Made by a program: the position numbers and the translations under genes | The notes under the pieces: model-generated | Database searches by the model: none | What the model was told of the DNA's origin: nothing | Seen by the model: the letters and a program-made list of their open reading frames with translations, nothing else | Assembly: GCA_016841245.1 (NCBI GenBank) | Contig: JAENZN010000002.1 | Location: 134,843 to 198,842 of the forward strand | DNA: 64,000 nucleotides | Source: Syntrophomonas sp. | GTDB taxonomy: Bacteria > Bacillota > Syntrophomonadia > Syntrophomonadales > Syntrophomonadaceae | Direction: 5' to 3' | Shown here: in pieces, positions 52,812 to 61,545 of the stretch | How the letters are laid out: the number at the start of each line of letters is the position of its first letter | Numbering within the stretch: the stretch's first letter is position 1

Positions 52812-55148
52812 TCAGCCCTGGGCCTGTTCGCCCGGCTTGGTGGTCATCAGGTTATAGAGCTTGGTATTGCGCGGGAATTGGTCGGTAAAGGGCACCAGGG
52901 AACTGCCCACCTTGATAAGCCCGTTGCCCGCGTCCACGTTGGTAATGTAAGAAAGCTGGAGATCGGAAATGTTCAGGAGCTTGGCAAGCTCTATTCTGTC
53001 CGTGGAAGCCTGGTTGAGCATAACGATGAATTCGCTGTTAGCTAGCATGGTCCGGGCCGTATGCGATTGTAACAGGTCGTCTACGTTTTGGGTGATCCCT
53101 GTGCAAAATGCGCCGTACTTACGCACCCGCTTCCAGAGGGTAAACAGGAAGTTGGCGCTGTACTCATGCTGGAACAGGAGATATATTTCATCAATAATGA
53201 TGAAGGTGTTTTTTCCCTTTGCCCGGTTTTGGGTGATGCGATTCAGGATGCTGTCCAATACGACAAGCATCCCGATGGGAAGAAGCTGCTTGCCTAAATC
53301 CAGAATGTCGTAGCAGACCAGGCGGCTGGTCACGTCCACGTTGGTGAGCTTGGCAAAGGTGTTCAGGCTGCCGGAGGTAAAAAGCTCGATAGCCAGTGCG
53401 ATTTCCTGAGCCTCCGGCTCCGCTTGCTTCAGTAACTCGGCATGGAAGTCCTGCAAGGTGGGTGTTTTTCCCTTAAAATTGCTTTGCAGGTATTTTCGAT
53501 AGACATTGGCGGTGCAGCGGTCGATCAGGGATTTCTGCTTTGCCCCCAGGTTCTGACCGCCGATAAGCTGCTCGCACAGGGATAGGACAAATTCCGATTT
53601 CAAGATGACCGGGTTTGCGCCATCGCCGTAATCCTTGCTCATATCCATTGCATTGATGTGGTTTGGAGAGGTCGCGGAAATATGGATGATCTCACCGCCC
53701 ATCGCTTTGACAAGGGAGGAATACTCCCTTTCCGGATCAATCAGTATAATGTCGTCGTCGCTGGAAAGAATCTGATTGACAATTTCCCGCTTGGCCGTGA
53801 ACGATTTGCCGGAACCGGAAACACCGAGGATGAAGCTGTTGCCGTTTAGCAAATGCTTGCGATTGGCAATGATCATGTTCTTTGAGATGACATTCTGACC
53901 GTAGTAAATGCCGCCGCTATGGGCGATTTCCTGCGCCCGGAAAGGGATGAACACTGCCGTGCTTTCGGTGGTTAGGGTCCGGATGGCGTGAATTTTGCGC
54001 AGGCCGTAGGGCAGCGCCGTGTTCAGGCCGTCCATCTGCTGCCAGGTCAGGGGTGAAAACTGGCACAAGTGCTTTCTGGCCGTGGTCAGCAAAATTTCCG
54101 TGTCGCTGTCAAGCTGCTCCTTGCTGTCCGCGATATGCACCATCGTCAAAACGGCGAACATCATGCGCTGGTCGCGGGTGGTCAGATCGTCCAGAAATTC
54201 TTTGCTCTCTTTTCTTTGCTGTTCCATGTCGTAAGGAACAACAGCGGAAAAGTTATTATTTTGATTCTGTCTTCGTTGCCAGTTGGTGATGTTGGTTTCC
54301 ACGCCCAGCAGCCGGTTTTCCACCTCCCGCACGGCCTCGTCGGTGGGGATGGGGATGATGTCCATAGATAGCATTATGCTGCGGTTTAAGTCGCACAGCT
54401 CGGTCACCATGCTGTCCTTGATGAAGCTGGCGTACTCTCGCAGAAAAATGACTCGTCCAAACCTGTTGCCCATGCGGAAATAGTCACGCTCAAACTCCAA
54501 GGTGTCGGGGCAGATATAGTCCTTGAAGTCGTGTCCCTTGCGCATGGTTTCGGAGAGGTCGAAACGGAAAAACGTTTCCTCACCAGCCCGGAAAAAGTCG
54601 TGCAGGATTCTCAGGCGGTCAGTGGCATCCAGTTCCACGCATTTAGAGCCCAGGTGGGAAAAGTGGGTGATCAGGTCCGTGCCGACGCGGGAAAAGTAGT
54701 TTCGCGCCTCCTCGATGCTTTTTTTCGCTACCGACACGGTGACGTATTTGTCCTGCACGATGCTGTTCGCGCCGGTGGCCTTCTCCAAAAGCATTCGGTT
54801 GTATTCCCTGCGGTATTCGTCCAGGGAGTCCTCCCGGAGGGGGATCAGAATGGAGTTTTCAAAGTCCGTCTTGTTCAGGCGGCGGTTGTTGATGGTGATT
54901 TTGGTGGTCGCGCCGCTGTCAAAGGAATTCAAAAGCTCTGAATAGGAGAGAAACATGGCTTCCTTGTCCTCCTTGGAGGCCACGGCGTAATTGATGTCCT
55001 CAAAGCGAAAGGTCCGGGAAAACTTATTGTCTACCTGAAAAATCCCCTCCGGCCAGATGGCGCGGATGGGGATGGCCTGTTGTACGCCCTTGGGGACAAC
55101 AAACCTTTCCTTGTCCTGCTTCATGATTTTTTGCAGGGTTTTAATCAT
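52812..55148 (-). CDS. VirB4-like conjugation ATPase
   Basis: 778 residues. An N-terminal CagE/TraE-like region is followed by the RecA-fold ATPase: Walker A ILGVSGSGKSFTAK near 455, Walker B region FIIIDEIYLLF near 650, and the TQNVDDLL motif. VirB4 ATPases power pilus/channel assembly of the type IV secretion system at the membrane. Its start overlaps the PrgI gene by eight bases. The GC-rich codon use matches the other transfer genes and differs from the AT-rich host. Confidence 0.94.
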   Translation of the reverse strand: MIKTLQKIMKQDKERFVVPKGVQQAIPIRAIWPEGIFQVDNKFSRTFRFEDINYAVASKEDKEAMFLSYSELLNSFDSGATTKITINNRRLNKTDFENSILIPLREDSLDEYRREYNRMLLEKATGANSIVQDKYVTVSVAKKSIEEARNYFSRVGTDLITHFSHLGSKCVELDATDRLRILHDFFRAGEETFFRFDLSETMRKGHDFKDYICPDTLEFERDYFRMGNRFGRVIFLREYASFIKDSMVTELCDLNRSIMLSMDIIPIPTDEAVREVENRLLGVETNITNWQRRQNQNNNFSAVVPYDMEQQRKESKEFLDDLTTRDQRMMFAVLTMVHIADSKEQLDSDTEILLTTARKHLCQFSPLTWQQMDGLNTALPYGLRKIHAIRTLTTESTAVFIPFRAQEIAHSGGIYYGQNVISKNMIIANRKHLLNGNSFILGVSGSGKSFTAKREIVNQILSSDDDIILIDPEREYSSLVKAMGGEIIHISATSPNHINAMDMSKDYGDGANPVILKSEFVLSLCEQLIGGQNLGAKQKSLIDRCTANVYRKYLQSNFKGKTPTLQDFHAELLKQAEPEAQEIALAIELFTSGSLNTFAKLTNVDVTSRLVCYDILDLGKQLLPIGMLVVLDSILNRITQNRAKGKNTFIIIDEIYLLFQHEYSANFLFTLWKRVRKYGAFCTGITQNVDDLLQSHTARTMLANSEFIVMLNQASTDRIELAKLLNISDLQLSYITNVDAGNGLIKVGSSLVPFTDQFPRNTKLYNLMTTKPGEQAQG

Positions 55149-55506
55149 GGTGTTTCCATGCCTCCTTTTCGCGTTTTTCCAGGGCGGGCTTCAGGGCTTC
55201 GTAATAGATGTTGGTCGGATGAAAGGTCAGGCGCTTGGGCAGGAGAAATTCCGACTTAAGGTAGGCCCAGAGAAATTGCTCCGCCGTCATGCCGTGGTAT
55301 TGAATGAAACCGAGGGCGGCAAAGGGGGCAGCCCCCAGAATGCACATCCAGCTTACAGTTTCCGTGCCGAAGAAGCTGCGCAAGCCGAAGTAGATGCCGA
55401 TGGCTACGATGACGGCCAGAACAGAAAAAATGAACTGCCGCATGGACAGTCCAAAAAACAAGCTCTCGGTATAGTCCCGGATTTCCCGGTTAATCTTGAC
55501 TTCCAA
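55141..55506 (-). CDS. PrgI-family protein (VirB3-like)
   Basis: 121 residues: TTG 55506 is eight bases after GGAGGTGA. Two close membrane helices (FIFSVLAVIVAIGIYFGL and WMCILGAAPFAALGFI) and the C-terminal AYLKSEFLLPKRLTF are typical of the PrgI/VirB3 protein that sits before virB4. It forms the inner-membrane platform of the channel. Confidence 0.88.
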   Translation of the reverse strand: MEVKINREIRDYTESLFFGLSMRQFIFSVLAVIVAIGIYFGLRSFFGTETVSWMCILGAAPFAALGFIQYHGMTAEQFLWAYLKSEFLLPKRLTFHPTNIYYEALKPALEKREKEAWKHHD

Positions 55507-55567
55507 AATATCATCACCTCCACAAAAAATAGCGTTTCTTTAACGAAGCGCCATCGGATTGTCGGTC

Positions 55568-55765
55568 TTATCGTTCCTGCTGGATTTTCCTGTGCCGTTC
55601 TTGCTCTTTAGTTACCTTAACTACCAAGGCGTCAACCTTGCGGTTCTGCGCCATAAATGCCTCATCTTGGGTAAGGGGAACACCGTTTTTCAAGGCTTCC
55701 TCCCCAAGCCTGTTGAGTTTTTCCCTTTCTTTTTCCAGCTTTTCATTGAGAGACGCCTTTTTCAT
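55568..55765 (-). CDS. Small coiled protein of the transfer module
   Basis: 65 residues from ATG 55765 after AAGGAGA; the frame to 55804 overlaps the upstream gene. It reads KASLNEKLEKEREKLNRLGEEAL and VKVTKEQERHRKIQQER, highly charged and helical. This small Spo0E-like-sized protein is frequent in Tn1549 relatives; function unknown. Confidence 0.7.
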   Translation of the reverse strand: MKKASLNEKLEKEREKLNRLGEEALKNGVPLTQDEAFMAQNRKVDALVVKVTKEQERHRKIQQER

Positions 55766-55800
55766 GCTCAAATCTCCTTTGCCTGATTCATTTATTATTA

Positions 55801-56385
55801 TCACCGCGCCCCGGTATCCCGCCGCGGAGCTTTCGGCTGCAAGTCCATGGGCCTTCTGCCGTCAAGCGGCTTGACAAAATCGACATAGTTCACGGCATAG
55901 ATGGCATTGTCGTTTAGCTGCCGCTGCCATGCACCTTCTCGCGGCGACCAGTGAAAGCCCTTGTGCTTCAAAACGGAACAGCTTTCTTTGTCCGGCCTCT
56001 CGTCGAAAAAAAGCTGCAGGCGATTGATGTCATTGTTGACTACCGCCTCGCCACCCTCAAACTTCCATCCGGCAAAACCGACATCCCGATGCTTTTCAAG
56101 CTCATTGATACGCTGCTTTATCCGTTTTATCTCGGAATTGTTGTTGGTCAGCTCATAGCTTGAAAACGGCTGCTTATCCCACGAATAAGACGAGCTTTCG
56201 ATTTTCGCATCTATTTTAGCGGCCATCTCGTCCGATACACCGGGGCAGCCCTTGCAAGTGCCGAACTTTCGGTAATGGGCGTTGATTCCTTTCATAAGCG
56301 TCTGCCGCTTCTCGCAGGCTTCGAGCTTGGCGTTCAGTTTTCCCAGAGCATTGGGATCACTGCTTGAAATCGCATTATTACTCAT
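55801..56385 (-). CDS. Transfer-module protein, DUF3560-like end
   Basis: 194 residues from ATG 56385, after GGGAGGA. The N-terminal half is helical with CEKRQTLMKGINAHYRKFGTCKGCPG. The C-terminal half, RLQLFFDERPDKESC and KHKGFHWSPREGAWQRQL, is the short domain found in DUF3560 and several element proteins, of unknown activity. It lies between the virB6-like and prgI genes. Confidence 0.65.
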   Translation of the reverse strand: MSNNAISSSDPNALGKLNAKLEACEKRQTLMKGINAHYRKFGTCKGCPGVSDEMAAKIDAKIESSSYSWDKQPFSSYELTNNNSEIKRIKQRINELEKHRDVGFAGWKFEGGEAVVNNDINRLQLFFDERPDKESCSVLKHKGFHWSPREGAWQRQLNDNAIYAVNYVDFVKPLDGRRPMDLQPKAPRRDTGAR

Positions 56386-56407
56386 TTGCTTTCCTCCCAT
56401 CCAAAAA

Positions 56408-57247
56408 TTATAATCCCATCATCTCCCGCACTACCCGGTCGGCCATCTTCACCGCCCCAACCAGTATCAGCATGTTGAAAATCAACTCTCCGATATAGCT
56501 CCACACCATCGTCACGGCGCTGGCGCTGGCGTCCACTACCGGCGGTGCGGCCGCAAAGACGGAAAAGATGACGCAGGCCAGGACGATGATGACCCCCTCC
56601 AGGCAGACGGCGGCATAGCTTTTGAGGAAGGCTTTGCCGATGCTCTGGCTGGGCTCTCCGGCAAAGGAGGCCAGAGGCACGGGGGCAATGGCGGTGTATA
56701 AGAACAATTTGAAAAAACGACCGTATACCGACAGGATCATGATGAAGGACAGCACCGTGATGAACAGGCTGCCGATGATCGTCACCGCCCATAGAGGGAT
56801 GCTCGCCAAAAAGCTGCACTCCTCGACGGCCTGCACGATGGCCTGCGGCAAAACGGCTTGGCTTGTGGTTCCGAAGCCCGCGCTGCTCATGATGGTGGAG
56901 ATGATCCCCTGGGCAATGGTAAATAGCGTCATCATCAGCTCCAGGCCGTAGGTCACAACGCCTTTCGCCAAAGCAAAGCGGATAAACAGCTTCAGCGCGT
57001 GTTCGGGTTTTTTCACCTCCGCAAAGCTGCCGCAGGTCTTGACGACGCCAATCACAAAAAACAATACCAGCAGGGCCAGGCCGGTAGCCTGCAACGCGCC
57101 GTGGATATTGGCAATGACGTTCCAGATGCCGCCGCCTCGAAATTCCGTGGGGGACTGGGTGACAAGCTGCCAGATTTCCACCAGCTTTTCGTTCCAGGTT
57201 CCCAAGGCGTTGTTCAGGTTCTCAATCACCCAGTTGCCGCTTTCCAA
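56408..57247 (-). CDS. VirB6/TrbL-like conjugation membrane protein
   Basis: 279 residues from TTG 57247, after GAGGTGAG. Six to seven membrane helices; the family marks are NWVIENLNNALGTWNEKL, FRGGGIWNVI, FRFALAKGVVTYGLELM and AIAPVPLASFAGEP. These proteins of the CD1112 type are the inner channel of the mating apparatus. It lies between the Maff2 region and the DUF3560-like gene. Confidence 0.9.
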   Translation of the reverse strand: MESGNWVIENLNNALGTWNEKLVEIWQLVTQSPTEFRGGGIWNVIANIHGALQATGLALLVLFFVIGVVKTCGSFAEVKKPEHALKLFIRFALAKGVVTYGLELMMTLFTIAQGIISTIMSSAGFGTTSQAVLPQAIVQAVEECSFLASIPLWAVTIIGSLFITVLSFIMILSVYGRFFKLFLYTAIAPVPLASFAGEPSQSIGKAFLKSYAAVCLEGVIIVLACVIFSVFAAAPPVVDASASAVTMVWSYIGELIFNMLILVGAVKMADRVVREMMGL

Positions 57248-57311
57248 ATAAACTCACCTCGTTTCCAAGGCAAAGCCCGCTCTTGAAACGCGGGCTTTGC
57301 TTCTGTGATCG

Positions 57312-57538
57312 TTATCGGCATAGTGCGTCTCTGCCGGGGTTTTTGTCCTTGATGACGCCATACTTGTCATCCACATAGAAATGATTGACAAAAGGGTTGT
57401 AGATGGCATGGCACCTGACGCCGTTATACTCGGCAAGATAATCGTTGTTTCCCAGTCGCCCCAGGATGCTGGCTTCCCGCAGTTCGCCGTCCAGGGAATG
57501 AATGTGCATTTTTCTGTAATGGGGAATTTGTTAAACAT
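57312..57538 (-). pseudogene. Small transfer-module protein in two frames
   Basis: ATG 57538 follows AGGAGG by nine bases and reads FNKFPITEK, then leaves the protein-like frame. The other frame, from ATG 57509 to 57312, reads HIHSLDGELREASILGRLGNN, YNGVRCHAIYNPFVNHFYVDD and KYGVIKD, which looks like the real body but has no ribosome site. The change occurs at a run of five A (GAAAAATGC). One more A would join both parts. It is either a frameshifted gene, slippage on the A-run or re-initiation at ATG 57509. Confidence 0.6.
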
Positions 57539-57543
57539 AACGA

Positions 57544-57849
57544 TCAACCTCCTGTGATGAGATTAAGGATTTCCTTGGCAAAGGTGATGATGACGCCGCC
57601 CGCCAGGGTCAGAAAGCCGTTGGCCCGCTGGCTTGGGTCGTGGGATTTCAGCGACAGGCCGATCTGCACGATGCCGAAGCCCAGCAGGATCATCCCGATG
57701 GCGCGGATCAGCCCGAAGATAAATTCGGACAGATTGTTGACGACTGTCAGCGGGTCGTCAGTCGCGTAAGCAGGGCTAGCAAACAGGACCAGCAGCGCCA
57801 GCACGCAGCAAACTGTATAAAACCTTTTGGTTTTTCCAGACATTTTCAT
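57544..57849 (-). CDS. Maff2-family membrane protein
   Basis: 101 residues from ATG 57849, ten bases after AGGAGG. A signal-like helix (FYTVCCVLALLVLFASPAYA) is followed by two membrane helices, with the family core FGIVQIGLSLKSHDPSQRANGFLTLAGG. It is VirB2-pilin-like in topology and position, next to virB6 in Tn1549 elements. Confidence 0.88.
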   Translation of the reverse strand: MKMSGKTKRFYTVCCVLALLVLFASPAYATDDPLTVVNNLSEFIFGLIRAIGMILLGFGIVQIGLSLKSHDPSQRANGFLTLAGGVIITFAKEILNLITGG

Positions 57850-57869
57850 ACGTATCATTCCTCCTGTTT

Positions 57870-59633
57870 TTATGATGGGGACAGGCTTTCGAGTTCTTCC
57901 TCGGAGAGAAGCTCGTAATCGCCTCCTTCCTTTAAAACCACGGCTTTCCAGTCCAGGGCGTATTCCGTGGTGCCGTGCCGGAAGGGTTGCCCGCCGCCGT
58001 CAACCATCAGCTTTAAATTCGGGTGTTTGAGAATATCGTACTTGTCGTCCATGACAGCGTGCTCGCCCCGGATGAACAGCAGGGCGTAGCGGTTGTCCAG
58101 CATCCGCACCTCGTCGGGGGTCAAAAGCTCCCGCCCCGACAACTGAAAATTGGTGGAGTAGCTGCCGTTCCTGCCCTTGCTCTGACCGTAGGTGTTCAGG
58201 TCGATGGTTTCCTTGCCTAAAAGCTCGGACACATACTTGTGGGTGCTTTGCTCATTGCCGCCCAGATACAAAAACTCGTCGCAGTTGCCGACGATGGACT
58301 CCCAGGTGTCTTTGAACAATGCTTTGAGCTGGGCCAGGTTTTGCAGGATGATGGAGACGCTGACCTCCCGGCTGCGCATGGTGGAAAGGAGCTTGTCGAA
58401 CTCATCCGGCAGGGCGACGTTAGAAAATTCGTCCATCACGAAATGGACGTGAAGGGGCAGCCTGCCGCCGTAAACATGGTCGGCCAGGTAGTAAAGCTGC
58501 TGGAAAAGCTGGGTGTATAGCATTCCGACGATGAAATTAAAGCTGCTGTCGTTGTCGGGTATTACGGCAAAGAGGGCCGTCTTTTTCTCCCCGATGGCAG
58601 GCAACGCCATTTCATCCACCGTGGTGATTCCCGCGATGGTGGACAGGTTGAACTTTTCCAGCCGGACGCCCAGGCTGATGAGAATGCTTTTGGCCGTCTT
58701 ACCCGCCGCCAGCTTGAAGATGTTGTACTGCTTGACCGCCAGATGCTCCGGTTCCCGCATGGCCAGCCGCTCAAACAGCTCGTCCAGGGGGCTTTGGTAG
58801 GTTTCGTCCTCCTCCCGCACCTCGGCGGCGGCGATCATCTCCATGACCATCGGAAAGTTTCGTTCATCCCCCGGCGCTTTGTAGAGCAGGTAGAGAATCA
58901 GCGCTTCCAATAGCGCGGTTTCGGAGCGTTCCCAAAAGGGGTCGTTGGTATTGCTGCCCTTGGGCGTGGTGTTGCGGATCAGGTTGGTGACCAGTTTAAG
59001 CACGTCCTTGTCGTCCTGCAAATAAGTAAAGGGATTGTAGCAGTGGGACAGGTGCAGGTTAATTAAATCCAGCACTTTGATGTCATATCCTTTTGCCTTC
59101 AGCAGGTTTCCCGTATCCCTTAGAATTTCTCCCTTGGGGTCGAGGATCACAAAAGAGGTGTTGGTCTGCATGACGTTGGGTTTCGCGTAAAACCTGGTCT
59201 TGCCGGAGCCGGAGCCGCCCACCACCAGGACATTCAGGTTGCGCCGGTGCTTCCTGCCGTCCAGCCCGATGCGGACGTTCTGGGTCAGGATTTTGTTCTT
59301 ATGCGCATTCTTGTCCCGGTATTTCTTATCGACAGCCGCCGCGCCGCCCCAGCGGGCGCTACCGTGTTCCTCCCGGTGCCGGTAATTGCGCTTGGTGGAC
59401 AGGTATATCCCGATACCCATGCCGTAGGCGGCGATAAAGAGCAAAACGCACTTGAGCGAATTGCCTACCCATTGGATATGAAACGGATCGTTCAGCGCCG
59501 CCGTGAGGTTTTCCAGGATTTCGGGCAGTCCGCCGGAAAGGGAGGGGGCGACCAGCAACGCCGCCCACACCACCGGAATTAAAAAAACCGCCCAGAGGAT
59601 GAGATTGCTCTTGGCGGTTTCAGCGCGTTTCAT
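57870..59633 (-). CDS. VirD4-like type IV coupling protein
   Basis: 587 residues. Two N-terminal helices (LILWAVFLIPVVWAALLV; CVLLFIAAYGMGIGIYL) precede the ATPase: Walker A VVGGSGSGKTRFYAKP near 140, DPKGEIL, FVMDEFSNVA (Walker B) and the TraG motif GNCDEFLYLGGNE. It brings the relaxase-DNA complex to the channel. It overlaps the upstream 65-codon frame by 14 bases. GC-rich as the rest of the module. Confidence 0.94.
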   Translation of the reverse strand: MKRAETAKSNLILWAVFLIPVVWAALLVAPSLSGGLPEILENLTAALNDPFHIQWVGNSLKCVLLFIAAYGMGIGIYLSTKRNYRHREEHGSARWGGAAAVDKKYRDKNAHKNKILTQNVRIGLDGRKHRRNLNVLVVGGSGSGKTRFYAKPNVMQTNTSFVILDPKGEILRDTGNLLKAKGYDIKVLDLINLHLSHCYNPFTYLQDDKDVLKLVTNLIRNTTPKGSNTNDPFWERSETALLEALILYLLYKAPGDERNFPMVMEMIAAAEVREEDETYQSPLDELFERLAMREPEHLAVKQYNIFKLAAGKTAKSILISLGVRLEKFNLSTIAGITTVDEMALPAIGEKKTALFAVIPDNDSSFNFIVGMLYTQLFQQLYYLADHVYGGRLPLHVHFVMDEFSNVALPDEFDKLLSTMRSREVSVSIILQNLAQLKALFKDTWESIVGNCDEFLYLGGNEQSTHKYVSELLGKETIDLNTYGQSKGRNGSYSTNFQLSGRELLTPDEVRMLDNRYALLFIRGEHAVMDDKYDILKHPNLKLMVDGGGQPFRHGTTEYALDWKAVVLKEGGDYELLSEEELESLSPS

Positions 59634-59811
59634 CGTGGTCCCTGCGCTTCTGCTTTTTGGTTGGGGCGTCGATGGTTTTCAAAAGCAGTTCGTCCACGGC
59701 GTCGGTGGGCCGTTCTTCTTTAATCAGGTCGTTTCGCAGCTCGTTCAAAGCATTCACCACCACGCCGTATTCATAATCGTCCAGGGTCAGCACTCTTTCT
59801 TCTTCCTTCAT
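59620..59811 (-). CDS. Small acidic protein preceding virD4
   Basis: 63 residues from ATG 59811, after AGGAGGG; another in-frame start is 59817. It reads KEEERVLTLDDYEYGVVVNALNELRN and a basic tail that overlaps the coupling-protein start. No membrane helix. This small gene is usual in Tn1549-type elements; function unknown. Confidence 0.7.
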   Translation of the reverse strand: MKEEERVLTLDDYEYGVVVNALNELRNDLIKEERPTDAVDELLLKTIDAPTKKQKRRDHDETR

Positions 59812-59823
59812 GGACAATCCCTC

Positions 59824-60726
59824 CTAACGTTCCGGCTCCTGCCGTTTTTGCTGCCGCTGCTGGTTAAGCATCCGGTTCATCCTGCCGGAGATTTCGCCCG
59901 CCGCTTCCTTGATGGTGGTAAGCTCGGCACGGATCTCCTGCGGCTCCAAAGTCTCCAGCCTTTGGGGAACGCCCTCGAAGTGGTAAAAGCCGTCCGTTTC
60001 CACGCCGTACTGCTTGCAGAGCATATACGACGCGCAATAGGCGTGGAAGCCGTACTCGGAACGGTTGTAGCTCCCGTCGCCCTTGTCCATTTCCGCCTGG
60101 GCCAGTTCCTGGGCGAGGGCGCGGAAAATATGATTGGCGTCCAGGCCGCGCCGGATTTGGATTTCCCGTGTGTCCGGCTGGTACAGGGCGTTCACGCCGC
60201 TCGGCAGCGTATCGCTGATCCGGACAGGCACGGAGGCGTGATCCAGCAATGCCTTGATGCGGGTGCGCTCGTCGGGATAGGCGGGGTTTTCCCGTTTGCG
60301 GCTGTTCCCGGTTTGGGAAATGTCGAACATCTTTTTGGGGTTGTAGCTGATGCCGATGGAACCGTCCTCGCGTTGATATTCCTCACCCGGCTCGATGATG
60401 TAAAAGCCGGTTTCTTTTTTGCGGATGTACGCGCCCTGGTCCTTCCAGGTGTCAAAATCTTTAATGACTGTGGCATTGGGCCGCTGTGCAAGGATAAGCA
60501 GGGCGTTGGAAACACTGTAACGGTCAAAGCGGCTCTGCACGTCCAGATATTTTTGGAAGGTATCTCCGTCCCCCGCCACGGCTGTTGCCGTCTCGTCGAT
60601 CATTGTATACACCGCTTCCCGCTGCTCCTGCTTTTTCTGCGCCCAAGCCTCCTTGTCGAAGGGCTGGTCGCTTATGGGCGGGGCTTGGCCTTGTTCCTGC
60701 CGGAAAAGATCGTCAAAATTGCTCAT
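59824..60726 (-). CDS. ArdC-like protein with lost metallopeptidase motif
   Basis: 300 residues. The N-terminal half fits the ArdC ssDNA-binding type (YSVSNALLILAQRPNATVIKDF, then WKDQGAYIRKKETGF). The C-terminal half has the peptidase layout (SGVNALYQPDTREIQI, GFHAYCASYMLCKQYGV) but RALAQELAQAEM stands where HExxH would be. The Zn site is therefore lost. ArdC proteins protect incoming DNA from restriction; here only a DNA-binding role is supported. Start ATG 60726. Confidence 0.7.
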   Translation of the reverse strand: MSNFDDLFRQEQGQAPPISDQPFDKEAWAQKKQEQREAVYTMIDETATAVAGDGDTFQKYLDVQSRFDRYSVSNALLILAQRPNATVIKDFDTWKDQGAYIRKKETGFYIIEPGEEYQREDGSIGISYNPKKMFDISQTGNSRKRENPAYPDERTRIKALLDHASVPVRISDTLPSGVNALYQPDTREIQIRRGLDANHIFRALAQELAQAEMDKGDGSYNRSEYGFHAYCASYMLCKQYGVETDGFYHFEGVPQRLETLEPQEIRAELTTIKEAAGEISGRMNRMLNQQRQQKRQEPER

Positions 60727-60732
60727 CGCACT

Positions 60733-61545
60733 TTACCTCTCTTTCGGTTTTTTAGATTTGGATTTTGTTTTCGGTTGGCCCGATTTGGCGGGCTGGCCGG
60801 TGGATTTGGATTGCTCCTTGGATTGTTCGCGCTTGGATTCCGTCTGCTCCCTGTGGGCATCCCGGATTTCCTTCAGTTCCTGCCGGACGGATTTTCTCTC
60901 CGGCTCACTCGTACCCCCGGCGGCTTTCCCGCTGCGCTCGTAAGTAGGCTCGGACGGAGGGGATTTCTCCGCCTTCGCCGCCGTAGGGTCCGTCGTGGGG
61001 TTGGGGTTGTCGGTCCGCTCCTGGTCCGACTCCGGCTGCTCGGGCTTGGCCAGAAGTTCGTCCAAAAAATCTTCCGCGCTTTTTTCTGCGGGCGTTTCCT
61101 TTTCGGCGGGCGCTTTTTCCTCCTGCCTGGCGGCTTTGGATTTTTGGATTTCACTCTTGATGCTGGCGGTGTCCACAGTGGCCAGCTTGAAGCGTTCTAC
61201 AATCCGGTTGATCTTGGATGCATCCTCGGCCCGCACCATGATGTCGCACATGCCGTCCGTGTCCTTTTTGTCACGGAGGGCGCAATAGAGGATGCCGTAG
61301 CGTTTGGCTTCCTGGGTGAATTTTTGCAAGTCCTCGTTCCTGACCGCAAAGACTTTCAGCTCCTTGCCGCTGCGCAACAGCCCTTCCAGCCGGATTTTCC
61401 CCCTGGTTTTCTTTTGGTCTGTGAGAACGGCATACAAATAGGTGGCGAGGTTTTTGGCCCCCTCGCCGGAGATTTTAGCCATGACCTCGATCCCTTTAAG
61501 AGTCATGTTGACGACTTGGTCCGCGGCGGCGGCTTCGCTGTTCAT
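60733..61545 (-). CDS. PcfB-family (DUF3801) protein
   Basis: 270 residues from ATG 61545, after AGGAGG. The first 130 residues are the PcfB core (VNMTLKGIEVMAKISGEGAKNLATYLYAVL; FAVRNEDLQKFTQEAKRYGILYCAL; DIMVRAEDASKINRIVERF). The rest is a low-complexity charged tail rich in Lys, Glu, Pro and Ser. PcfB is an accessory of the relaxosome and coupling protein in Gram-positive transfer systems. It overlaps the end of the relaxase by 50 bases. Confidence 0.88.
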   Translation of the reverse strand: MNSEAAAADQVVNMTLKGIEVMAKISGEGAKNLATYLYAVLTDQKKTRGKIRLEGLLRSGKELKVFAVRNEDLQKFTQEAKRYGILYCALRDKKDTDGMCDIMVRAEDASKINRIVERFKLATVDTASIKSEIQKSKAARQEEKAPAEKETPAEKSAEDFLDELLAKPEQPESDQERTDNPNPTTDPTAAKAEKSPPSEPTYERSGKAAGGTSEPERKSVRQELKEIRDAHREQTESKREQSKEQSKSTGQPAKSGQPKTKSKSKKPKER

